Below are positions 43,759 to 51,816 of a stretch of 64,000 nucleotides of DNA, in pieces. The translations under genes and the position numbers were made by a program. The notes below the pieces were generated by a model. The model was not told the origin of the DNA. It searched no databases and worked only from the letters and a program-made list of their open reading frames with translations. Numbering within the stretch: position 1 is the stretch's first letter; each line of letters opens with the position of its first letter. The stretch is from Rhodobacteraceae bacterium LMO-JJ12 (GTDB lineage Bacteria > Pseudomonadota > Alphaproteobacteria > Rhodobacterales > Rhodobacteraceae). Where the stretch lies: positions 124,001 through 188,000 of the forward strand of contig JAKGBX010000001.1 in NCBI GenBank assembly GCA_021555075.1, written 5' to 3'.

Positions 43759-45105
43759 ATGACACAAACGCCTGAAACTCTTTCACAGGCTCTGATTGAT
43801 GCCGCCAGAAAGGCCGGGGCCGATGGCGCCGATGCGATGGTGGTGGATGGGCGTTCGATCTCGATCGACGTGCGCGAGGGGCGGCTGGAACATGCCGAAC
43901 GCGCCGAGGGGATTGATCTTGGCCTGCGGGTTTTCGTTGGGCAGAGGCAGGCGATGGTGTCGTCATCGGATGCGCGCCCCGAGACATTGGCGACCATGGC
44001 CGAGCGTGCCATCGCCATGGCCCGGGAAGCACCAGAAGACCCCTATATCGGTCTGGCCGATCCTGCGCAGTTGGCACAGGGCTGGGACATTTCCGCGCTG
44101 GAACTTTCGGAAAATGGTGAGGAGCCGGACCCGGCGCAATTGCAAGACAGCGCATTGGCCGCCGAGGCGGCAGGGCTTGCCGTGGAGGGCGTGACGCAGA
44201 TTCAATCGGCCAGTGCCGGGTATTCTTCGCAGCGCGTGCATCTTGCCGCGTCGAACGGGTTTTCCGGCGGGTACGGGCGCACCTCGCATTCGCTATATGC
44301 GGTCGCCATTGCGGGGTCGGGCAGCGGTATGGAGCGCGACCATGATGGCGACAGCCGCATCTTTGCCCAAGACATGCGCAGCGCCGATGAGATCGGGCGC
44401 ACTGCTGGCGAACGCGCAGTGGCCGCGCTGGGCGCGCGCAAGCCACCGACAGGCGCTTATCCGGTGCTGTTTGACGAAAAAATTTCCAGCTCGCTGATCG
44501 GGCATCTTCTGGGGGCGGTCAATGGTGCCTCGGTGGCACGCGGCCAAAGCTTCCTGCGCGACAAGCTGGGCGAACAAGTGATGCCCATGGGACTGTCGCT
44601 GATCGAAGACCCGCTGCGCCCGCGCGTCGGAACTTCGCGCCCGTTCGATGCCGAAGGGCTGCCCACTTCGCGGCGTGCCATTGTCGAAGACGGGATGCTG
44701 ATGGGCTGGACGCTTGATCTGGCCAATGCGCGCAAACTCGGAATGCAGAGCACCGCCAGCGCCAGCCGCTCGCCCGGTGGCGCGCCCTCGCCCAGCGCGT
44801 CGAGTGTTGAAATGACTGCGGGCAAGCAAAGTCGCGATGATTTGTTGGCGCAGATGGGCACGGGCCTGTTGGTGACGTCATTGATCGGCTCGACCATCAA
44901 CCCCAATACCGGGGACTATTCACGCGGGGCTTCTGGCTTTTGGGTGGAAAACGGCGAGATCACCTGGCCGGTGAATGAATGCACCATCGCCGGAAACCTG
45001 CACGACATGCTGCGCGGGCTGATCCCTGCCAATGACGCGCGGCCTTGGCTGTCGCGCGTGGTGCCATCGCTTCTCGTCGAAGGGCTGACCCTTGCCGGCG
45101 CGTGA
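43759..45105 (+). CDS. pmbA: TldD/PmbA family metallopeptidase-like protein
   Basis: The 448-residue protein matches PmbA (TldE). Recognisable stretches are LIDAARKAGADGADAMVVDGRSISIDVREGRLEHAERAEG at the start, YPVLFDEKISSSLIGHLLGAVNGASVARGQSFL in the middle and NPNTGDYSRGASGFWVENGEITWPVNE near the end. PmbA pairs with TldD, the zinc-bearing partner, to process peptides such as CcdA or microcin precursors; tldD is not in this window. GCGAAGGACATTCCCAAG precedes the ATG. Confidence 0.92.
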   Translation: MTQTPETLSQALIDAARKAGADGADAMVVDGRSISIDVREGRLEHAERAEGIDLGLRVFVGQRQAMVSSSDARPETLATMAERAIAMAREAPEDPYIGLADPAQLAQGWDISALELSENGEEPDPAQLQDSALAAEAAGLAVEGVTQIQSASAGYSSQRVHLAASNGFSGGYGRTSHSLYAVAIAGSGSGMERDHDGDSRIFAQDMRSADEIGRTAGERAVAALGARKPPTGAYPVLFDEKISSSLIGHLLGAVNGASVARGQSFLRDKLGEQVMPMGLSLIEDPLRPRVGTSRPFDAEGLPTSRRAIVEDGMLMGWTLDLANARKLGMQSTASASRSPGGAPSPSASSVEMTAGKQSRDDLLAQMGTGLLVTSLIGSTINPNTGDYSRGASGFWVENGEITWPVNECTIAGNLHDMLRGLIPANDARPWLSRVVPSLLVEGLTLAGA

Positions 45106-45868
45106 TCTTGCGCTGCTCTGCGCAGTTGCACAGGAAGCAGGCCGGATCGCCAGCGGCTTTTTCGGCGGCAAGTTCACGTCAGAGGACAAGCCCGACAATG
45201 CCGGTCCGGTGACCGAGGCCGATCTCGCCGTCAACCGCATGTTGGAGGATCGCCTGCGCGCCGCAAGGCCCGATTATGGCTGGCTTTCCGAAGAATCCGT
45301 GGATGACGGGTCTCGGCTTAACCATCGCCGCGTCTTCATTGTCGACCCGATTGATGGCACCCGCAATTTCATCGAGGGCGGGAAAAGCTGGTCGCATTCT
45401 CTGGCTGTGGCAGAAGAAGGCCGGGTGATTGCCGCTGTGGTGTTCCTGCCGATGCGTGACCGGCTTTTTGCCGCGTCGCGCGGCGCGGGGGCCACGCTCA
45501 ACGATGTCGCAATCCACGGCTCGGCGCGCGGCGATCTGTCGGGCGCGACATTGCTTTCTGCGCGACCCGCAATGGAGGCCAAATATTGGAAACCAGGCCA
45601 GGTGCCAAATATTGAGCGGGTGTATCGCCCGTCACTGGCCTATCGCCTCGCGTTGGTGGCGCAGGGGCGGTTTGACGCGATGATTACCCTGCGTGATAGC
45701 TGGGAATGGGACATCGCCGCCGGGGCGCTTTTGCTGGAAGAGGCGGGCGCGATGGTATCAGACCGTCACGGCCAAGGGCTGATCTTCAACAATCCACGCC
45801 CGATGTTGCCCGGCGTTGTCGCCGCCGCAACAGGTGTGCATGGCGCGTTGCAGGGGGCATTGGCGTAG
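45092..45868 (+). CDS. Inositol monophosphatase family protein (3'(2'),5'-bisphosphate nucleotidase-like)
   Basis: The 258-residue Mg-dependent phosphatase has the IMPase signatures WLSEES, FIVDPIDGTRNFIEG and SWEWDIAAGALLLEEAGA. It may dephosphorylate inositol phosphates, PAP/APS (CysQ-like) or histidinol phosphate; no context settles this. The only plausible start is the TTG at 45092, inside the last codons of pmbA (14-base overlap); the first ATG is far inside the domain. Confidence 0.85.
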   Translation: MPARDLALLCAVAQEAGRIASGFFGGKFTSEDKPDNAGPVTEADLAVNRMLEDRLRAARPDYGWLSEESVDDGSRLNHRRVFIVDPIDGTRNFIEGGKSWSHSLAVAEEGRVIAAVVFLPMRDRLFAASRGAGATLNDVAIHGSARGDLSGATLLSARPAMEAKYWKPGQVPNIERVYRPSLAYRLALVAQGRFDAMITLRDSWEWDIAAGALLLEEAGAMVSDRHGQGLIFNNPRPMLPGVVAAATGVHGALQGALA

Positions 45869-45889
45869 GGCGCGTGCAAGCACGCACCC
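45868..45889. terminator. Convergent terminator-like hairpin (GCAAGC family)
   Basis: GGGCGCGTGC-AA-GCACGCACCC sits at the phosphatase stop, facing the fumarase gene. The plus-strand flank ends in AATTTTT, so it could terminate the left gene. Confidence 0.65.
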
Positions 45890-45898
45890 CGCCAATTT

Positions 45899-47407
45899 TT
45901 ACACCGCTTCGGCGATCTTCTTTTTCCATTCTGCCGGGCCACTCTTGTGGATCGAATTGCCTTGGGTATCCACCGCCACAGTCACCGGCATGTCCTGGAC
46001 CTTCAGCTCATAAATCGCTTCCATGCCCAACTCTTCAAAGGCCACCGGCTTGGCCGCCTTGATGGCTTTCGACACCAGATAGGCCGCACCGCCCACGGCA
46101 ATCAGATAGGCCGCTTTGTGCTTGGCAATCGCTTCGAGTGCCACCGGCCCGCGCTCGGCCTTGCCGACCATCACCTTGAGGCCGGTATCGGCCAGAATCC
46201 GGTCGGTAAACTTGTCCATGCGTGTCGAGGTGGTCGGGCCTGCCGGTCCAATCGCCTCATCGCCAACGGCATCAACCGGACCAACGTAATAGATCGCCTT
46301 GCCACGCAGATCGACGGGCAGAGTTTCGCCCCGATCCAACATGTCGATCATCCGCTTATGCGCCGCATCGCGCCCGGTATAGAGCGTGCCGCTCAGCAGC
46401 AAGGTTTCGCCGGGTGTCAGCGTGGCCACAACCTCGTCCGTCAGGTTGTCGAGGTCGAGTTTGCGCGACTGTGCGCCGGCCGCATCAAGAAGGATCTCGG
46501 GATAATCCTCGATGCTCGGCGGCGTGAACGTGGCCGGGCCAGAGCCATCGAGCGTGAAATGCACATGCCGCGTTGCCGCGCAATTGGGGATCAAAGCGAC
46601 GGGCAGCGAAGCGGCGTGCGTTGGGAAGCTTTTGACCTTCACATCAAGCACGGTTGTCACCCCGCCAAGCCCCTGCGCGCCGATGCCAAGCGCGTTGACG
46701 CGCTCGTAAATCTCGATGCGCAATTCTTCGGCCTTGTTTGACGGCCCGCGGCGCAGCAATTCCTGCATGTCCAGCGGTTCGCTCAGCGCTTGCTTGGCCA
46801 ACGCCATCACCTTGTCGGCATTGCCCCCAACACCGATGCCCAAAATACCCGGCGGACACCAGCCAGCGCCAAGTGTCTCAACGGTCTCAACCACCCAGTC
46901 AGCGACATTGCCCGAGGGGTTCAGCGTGGTGAATTTCGATTTGTTCTCCGAGCCGCCCCCTTTGGCCGCAACCTCAACCTCAACCGTATCACCCGCGACC
47001 ATTTCAACGGTTAGCATGCAAGGCGTGTTGTCGCCCGAATTCTTACGCTCGCCAAACGGGTCGATCACCACGCTGGCGCGCAGCGGGTTGGTATCACGAA
47101 GGTACCCCTGCCGCGTGCCTTCATCGGCGATGTCCTGAAGCGAGCGCTTGATTTTGAGCGGTGCTTCGACGCCCACCTTGATGTGAATATTTGCCGCGCC
47201 CGTATCCTGACAAATCGGGCGGCGCCCCATGGCGCACATGCGCGAGTTCACCAGAATCTGCGCCATCGCATCCTTGGCACCCTTGTTCTCTTCACGTTCC
47301 CAAGCGGCGGTCATTGCCTGCACAAAATCGGGCGGATGATAGTACGAGATGTATTGCAGCCCTTCGGCAATGCTTTCGATCAGATGCTCTTCGGTGATGG
47401 CTGCCAT
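45899..47407 (-). CDS. fumA: Class I fumarate hydratase (iron-sulfur)
   Basis: The 502-residue class I fumarase interconverts fumarate and malate using an oxygen-sensitive [4Fe-4S] cluster. Cluster and family motifs are RRPICQDTGAANI, LGAGWCPPG, and LIPNCAATRHVHF, plus LLLSGTLYTGRDAAHKR and GPAGPTTSTRMD in the C-terminal domain. It belongs to the citric acid cycle. A GGAGCCACCAC site precedes the start at 47407. Confidence 0.95.
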   Translation of the reverse strand: MAAITEEHLIESIAEGLQYISYYHPPDFVQAMTAAWEREENKGAKDAMAQILVNSRMCAMGRRPICQDTGAANIHIKVGVEAPLKIKRSLQDIADEGTRQGYLRDTNPLRASVVIDPFGERKNSGDNTPCMLTVEMVAGDTVEVEVAAKGGGSENKSKFTTLNPSGNVADWVVETVETLGAGWCPPGILGIGVGGNADKVMALAKQALSEPLDMQELLRRGPSNKAEELRIEIYERVNALGIGAQGLGGVTTVLDVKVKSFPTHAASLPVALIPNCAATRHVHFTLDGSGPATFTPPSIEDYPEILLDAAGAQSRKLDLDNLTDEVVATLTPGETLLLSGTLYTGRDAAHKRMIDMLDRGETLPVDLRGKAIYYVGPVDAVGDEAIGPAGPTTSTRMDKFTDRILADTGLKVMVGKAERGPVALEAIAKHKAAYLIAVGGAAYLVSKAIKAAKPVAFEELGMEAIYELKVQDMPVTVAVDTQGNSIHKSGPAEWKKKIAEAV

Positions 47408-47687
47408 GTGGTGGCTCCTTTTGCGGACGTCTGAGAGTCGGGACAGCTTTTATCAGCGTTTGGCGACGGGGTAAGCCCGAAAATTGTGTGCAATGGTATG
47501 CCGGGCGCTACATCCGCGCCAGACACCGCGCGCTGCATTAGGTTAATGCGCTGTTCATCTATACGATGTCGCATGTCATACGCCTAGCAGCCGGACAGCA
47601 GCCGCAAGTCACCCTTGGAATTTGGTGCGTGCGGTGCCATTTACAAAGCTTGCTGAATTTCTACCGGGACGGTAATCAGGCGCGATC

Positions 47688-48164
47688 ATGGCAAAGAAAC
47701 CCGAGAATCCAAACTATAAGGTCGTGGCCGAAAATCGCCGCGCGCGGTTTGATTATGCCATCGAGGAAGATCTGGAATGCGGCATCATCCTGTTGGGGTC
47801 CGAGGTCAAATCATTGCGGCTTGGCAATGCCAATATCGCCGAAAGCTATGCCCATGTGGACGAAGGCGAACTATGGCTGGTCAACAGCTATATTGCGCCC
47901 TACGAGCAGGCCAAGACCTTTGGGCATGAGGAACGACGCAAGCGCAAGCTATTGGTTTCGCGTAAAGAATTGAGCCGTTTGTGGCAGGCGACCGGGCGCA
48001 AGGGCATGACGTTGGTTCCGCTGGTTCTTTATTTCAACCATCGTGGCAAGGCCAAGCTGAAGATCGGAATCGCCAAGGGCAAGAAGCTGCACGACAAGCG
48101 CGCCACCGAGGCCAAACGCGATTGGGGCCGTCAGAAACAGCGGCTTTTGCGCCACGGGGAATAG
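47688..48164 (+). CDS. smpB: SsrA-binding protein (trans-translation)
   Basis: SmpB brings tmRNA to stalled ribosomes. The 158-residue protein has [58 protein letters not shown] and the basic tail [24 protein letters not shown] that inserts into the decoding site. The tmRNA gene (ssrA) is not in this window. The ribosome site is weak (CAGG 12 bases before the ATG). Confidence 0.97.
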   Translation: MAKKPENPNYKVVAENRRARFDYAIEEDLECGIILLGSEVKSLRLGNANIAESYAHVDEGELWLVNSYIAPYEQAKTFGHEERRKRKLLVSRKELSRLWQATGRKGMTLVPLVLYFNHRGKAKLKIGIAKGKKLHDKRATEAKRDWGRQKQRLLRHGE

Positions 48165-48279
48165 CCCCACAAAACTCCCATTTGGGAGGTCTAGGCAAAA
48201 TCGTAAAACCTGACGAGAAACCGGGGCGCGCAGGTCAGCCTCGGTTAAGGTATTTGGTTTAGACCGTGGGAGAAACGTA

Positions 48280-48567
48280 ATGGAACTATTGATTAGTCTT
48301 ATTTCAGGTGCAATCGGCGGTAACGTCGCCGGTGGCCTTCTTAAAAATATCAATCAGGGCGCGATCATCAATTCAATCGCCGGGATTGTTGGCGGCGGCC
48401 TTGGCGGACAGATTTTGTCAATGCTGGGCACAGGTGCCGATATGGGTGCCGCGGCGGGCGGCGGAATGGATATCGCGGCAATAGTCGGTCAAGTCGCATC
48501 GGGTGGTGTCGGTGGCGGCGTGGTATTGGCCATTGTCGGCGCAGTCCGCAACATGATGGCCAAGTAG
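48280..48567 (+). CDS. Small glycine-rich membrane protein, unknown function
   Basis: The 95-residue protein is glycine-, alanine- and isoleucine-rich, with hydrophobic stretches about residues 3-30, 30-50 and 65-88 (GQVASGGVGGGVVLAIVGAV). The GGxxGG-like spacing resembles glycine-zipper helices that pack in membranes. GGGAGAAACGTA precedes the ATG. It is a stand-alone gene between smpB and the rhodanese gene, with no recognised domain. Confidence 0.7.
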   Translation: MELLISLISGAIGGNVAGGLLKNINQGAIINSIAGIVGGGLGGQILSMLGTGADMGAAAGGGMDIAAIVGQVASGGVGGGVVLAIVGAVRNMMAK

Positions 48568-48670
48568 GGCCTTCCAAGACGCCCCGAAAACTGCGCCGAA
48601 ATTCATCAGTCCGGGCGGCGCGAAAGCGGCGTCCGGCCTTGCGAATTCTGCGACCCCGCGCTAGGGAGAC

Positions 48671-49549
48671 ATGGCATCATACACGGGGGCGCACATGGCT
48701 TCAGACGATCCGAAAACCCTTGTTTCCACAGAATGGCTGGCGGCGCATCTGAAAGATCCCGACCTGCGCATTCTTGACGCCACCTATTTTCTGCCCGGCA
48801 CCGATCGCGACGCACGGGCCGAGTATGACGCAGCCCATATTCCCGGTGCGCGATTCTTCGATATCGACGACGTGGCTGATGCGCGTTCCGACTTGCCGCA
48901 TATGGCCCCTCCGACCGAAAAGTTCATGTCACGCCTAAGGGCGATGGGCGTGGGCGATGGGCACCAGGTGGTTGTTTATGACTCCTTTGGCCTGATGAGC
49001 GCGGCCCGCGTCTGGTGGCTGTTCCGCCTTATGGGTCAAGACAACATTGCCGTGCTTGATGGCGGCTTTCCGAAATGGCAAGCCGAGGGCCGCGAGATCG
49101 AAGATTTGCCACCCATGGTGCGCGACCGTCACATGACCGTGCGGTTTCAGAATCATTTGGTTCGCGATGTCACGCAGGTTTCCGCAGCATCCAAACTGGG
49201 TGATTTCGAGATTGTCGATGCGCGCTCTGCCGGACGGTTTGCGGGGACCGAGGGTGAGCCTTGGCCCGGTTTGCGCGCGGGGCATATTCCGGGCTCAAAA
49301 AACCTGCCCTTTGGCGATTTGCTCAACAGCGATAGCACGATGAAAGACCCGGCTGCGTTGCGTGAGATATTTGAGAGTGCCGGGATCAACCTTGCCAAAC
49401 CGGCAATTGCCTCGTGTGGATCAGGTGTGACCGCCTGTATTCTGGCGCTGGCGATGGAGCGGATCGGCAAGACTGATTGGGCCATCTATGATGGATCATG
49501 GACGGAATGGGGCGCCTTTCCCACCTTGGCCGTTGAAACCGGAGAATGA
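48671..49549 (+). CDS. sseA: 3-mercaptopyruvate/thiosulfate sulfurtransferase (tandem rhodanese)
   Basis: The 292-residue protein has two rhodanese domains: an inactive N-terminal one (LVSTEWLAAHLKDPDLRILDATYFLPG) and a C-terminal one with the active-site loop ASCGSGVTACI, whose Cys accepts sulfur. CGSGVT is the loop of mercaptopyruvate-type enzymes. It moves sulfane sulfur to thiol acceptors. CTAGGGAGAC precedes the ATG at 48671. It is followed 2 bases later by an aminotransferase. Confidence 0.92.
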   Translation: MASYTGAHMASDDPKTLVSTEWLAAHLKDPDLRILDATYFLPGTDRDARAEYDAAHIPGARFFDIDDVADARSDLPHMAPPTEKFMSRLRAMGVGDGHQVVVYDSFGLMSAARVWWLFRLMGQDNIAVLDGGFPKWQAEGREIEDLPPMVRDRHMTVRFQNHLVRDVTQVSAASKLGDFEIVDARSAGRFAGTEGEPWPGLRAGHIPGSKNLPFGDLLNSDSTMKDPAALREIFESAGINLAKPAIASCGSGVTACILALAMERIGKTDWAIYDGSWTEWGAFPTLAVETGE

Positions 49550-49551
49550 CG

Positions 49552-50736
49552 ATGTTTGACAAGCTGACCAGCCAACCCGCCGACAAAATCATCCAGCTGA
49601 TGCATATGTTCAAGGCGGATGAGCGCGCCAATAAGGTCGACCTTGGTGTCGGTGTCTATAAGAATGCCGAAGGCCTGACCCCGGTTATGCGCGCCGTGAA
49701 GGCAGGCGAAAAGCAGCTTTGGGAAACGCAGGATACCAAGAGCTATGTCAGCCTCGTGGGTGACGCAGCCTATCATGATGCGATGATTGATCTGGTCCTC
49801 GATGGCGCCGTTGCGCGCGATCATGTGGCGGCGGCGGCGACGCCCGGCGGTACCGGCGCGTGTCGGCAGGCGTTTGAGTTGATCAAGATGGCCAATCCGG
49901 CGGCGCGCGTATTTGTAAGCGACCCGACCTGGCCTAACCATCTGAGCATCCTGAAATATCTCGGAATTGAAACCGTGCCCTATCGCTATTTCGATAGCGA
50001 AACACGCGCGGTGAATTACGCCGGTATGATGGAAGACCTGCAAGGGTTGCGGGCCGGTGATGTGGTGCTTCTGCATGGCTGTTGCCACAATCCTACGGGT
50101 GCCAATCTGAACCTGACCGAATGGCAGCAGGTTGCCGATCTGCTCAATGAAAAGGGCGCATTGCCCATGGTCGACTTGGCTTATCAGGGCTTTGGCGACG
50201 GGCTTAACGAAGACGCGGCTGCCACGCGGCTCGTTGCGGCGGCCTGTCCCGAGGTGTTGATTGCGGCAAGCTGTTCCAAGAATTTCGGCGTTTACCGTGA
50301 GCGCACAGGAATTTTGTTGGCGGTGAGTGCGGACAAATCCAAGGTTGGGTTGGCACAGGACAATCTCAGCTTTCTAAACCGGCAGAACTTCTCATTTCCC
50401 CCCGATCACGGCGCGCGCGTGGTGACGATGATTCTGACTGACCCCGCCCTGCGCAAGATGTGGGAAGATGAGTTGGAAGAAACGCGCCTCGGCATGTTGC
50501 GCCTGCGCGAAAAACTGGCGGAAGAATTGCAGCGTCTTTCAGGCTCAAACCGGTTCGGCTTTCTGGCACAGCATCGCGGCATGTTTTCGCGGCTCGGCAC
50601 GACGCCGGAGCTGGTGCAGAAACTGCGGGACGAACACGCGATTTACATGGTCGGTGACAGCCGGATGAACATCGCCGGTTTAAACGATGCAACGATCCCG
50701 GTTCTGGCCAAGGCGATTATTGAGGTTGGTGTTTAA
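49552..50736 (+). CDS. tyrB: Aromatic amino acid aminotransferase (class I)
   Basis: The 394-residue PLP enzyme matches the AspC/TyrB group: DLGVGVYKNAEG, TPGGTGACRQAFELI, DPTWPNHLSILK, HGCCHNPTGANL, and the lysine motif ASCSKNFGVYRERTG. It transfers amino groups to and from aromatic or aspartate-family substrates. I chose the ATG at 49552 because GGAG is 8 bases upstream; the ATG at 49546, which overlaps the sseA stop, would be too close. The gene ends at a convergent hairpin. Confidence 0.9.
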   Translation: MFDKLTSQPADKIIQLMHMFKADERANKVDLGVGVYKNAEGLTPVMRAVKAGEKQLWETQDTKSYVSLVGDAAYHDAMIDLVLDGAVARDHVAAAATPGGTGACRQAFELIKMANPAARVFVSDPTWPNHLSILKYLGIETVPYRYFDSETRAVNYAGMMEDLQGLRAGDVVLLHGCCHNPTGANLNLTEWQQVADLLNEKGALPMVDLAYQGFGDGLNEDAAATRLVAAACPEVLIAASCSKNFGVYRERTGILLAVSADKSKVGLAQDNLSFLNRQNFSFPPDHGARVVTMILTDPALRKMWEDELEETRLGMLRLREKLAEELQRLSGSNRFGFLAQHRGMFSRLGTTPELVQKLRDEHAIYMVGDSRMNIAGLNDATIPVLAKAIIEVGV

Positions 50737-50743
50737 CTACGAA

Positions 50744-50765
50744 AGGTGGGTGCAAGCACCCACCT
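50744..50765. terminator. Convergent terminator-like hairpin (GCAAGC family)
   Basis: AGGTGGGTGC-AA-GCACCCACCT is a perfect 10-base stem, placed 8 bases after the aminotransferase stop and facing dapA. TGTCTATTTG follows on the plus strand. Confidence 0.7.
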
Positions 50766-50775
50766 GTCTATTTGT

Positions 50776-51651
50776 TTAGTTCAACAGGCCCGCGTGGCGC
50801 ATGGCGTCGTCGATCTTGCTACGCGTTTCGTCGGATACGCAGGTGATCGGCAGGCGCACCTCTTCCGAGCAAAGACCAAGCTTTGACATCGCGTATTTGA
50901 CCCCGGCAAGGCCAGGCTCAAGGAATATCGCGATGTGTAGTGGCATAAGCCGATCCTGATATTCGAGCGCCTTGGCATAGTCGCCCGCGAGCATGGCTTC
51001 CTGAAATTCTGCGCAGAGCCGAGGCGCGACATTGGCGGTAACCGAGATGCAGCCGCGCCCGCCATGCGCGTTGTAACCCAGCGCGGTGGCGTCTTCCCCA
51101 GACAGCTGGATGAAATCGGTGCCGCAGGTGATACGCTGTTGCGGGACGCGCGCGAGATCGCCGGTGGCATCCTTTACCCCCACGATGCGCGGCAGTTTGG
51201 CCAATTCACCCATCGTTGCCGGACTCATGTCGACGACCGAGCGGCCGGGGATATTGTAGATGATGATCGGCAGGTTGCAGCAATCATGCACGGCGGTGAA
51301 ATGCGCGATCAGCCCGCGCTGGGTCGGCTTGTTGTAATAGGGCGTGACCACGAGGATACCGTTGGCCCCTGCCTTTTCCGCAGCTTGGGCCAGCCGAATC
51401 GATTCGAGCGTGTTGTTGCTGCCTGCGCCGGCGATTACCGGAACGCGACCGGCAACAGCGCGCACGACCGTATCCACCACAGCGTCATGTTCGGCGTGGG
51501 TCAACGTGGGGCTTTCGCCGGTGGTGCCGACGGGGACAAATCCGTTGCTGCCTTCGCCGATATGCCATTCGACCAGCTTCTTGAGCGTCTCCAGATCCAG
51601 TTCGCCGTTCTTGAACGGCGTGACCAGGGCAGGAATGGACCCTTTGAACAT
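50776..51651 (-). CDS. dapA: 4-hydroxy-tetrahydrodipicolinate synthase
   Basis: DapA condenses pyruvate with aspartate semialdehyde in lysine and diaminopimelate synthesis. The 291-residue protein has [29 protein letters not shown] (Thr pair), [11 protein letters not shown] (Tyr) and [12 protein letters not shown] (Schiff-base Lys at about 162). The start at 51651 gives the family length. It is preceded by AGAAGGAGCGTCGCC. Confidence 0.96.
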   Translation of the reverse strand: MFKGSIPALVTPFKNGELDLETLKKLVEWHIGEGSNGFVPVGTTGESPTLTHAEHDAVVDTVVRAVAGRVPVIAGAGSNNTLESIRLAQAAEKAGANGILVVTPYYNKPTQRGLIAHFTAVHDCCNLPIIIYNIPGRSVVDMSPATMGELAKLPRIVGVKDATGDLARVPQQRITCGTDFIQLSGEDATALGYNAHGGRGCISVTANVAPRLCAEFQEAMLAGDYAKALEYQDRLMPLHIAIFLEPGLAGVKYAMSKLGLCSEEVRLPITCVSDETRSKIDDAMRHAGLLN

Positions 51652-51816
51652 GGCGACGCTCCTTCTCTTCATGCGCGGGCGAATGACCCGGGTTCTGGTT
51701 TAGCGCCGGACCCTAGAGGGAGAATACCCCGCTGCCAAGTTATTGTGAATTGAAGGCAGGGGGGCGGGCGCTATGCTGGGGCTGTCTATCCGGCGTTGCT
51801 AGGGGAAATGCAAGAG

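Noticed and set aside
42968-44446. 492-codon minus-strand frame opposite DUF2125 copy 2 and pmbA
   Set aside because: It spans two real genes and their gap, with Pro/Arg/Ser-rich translation and no motif.
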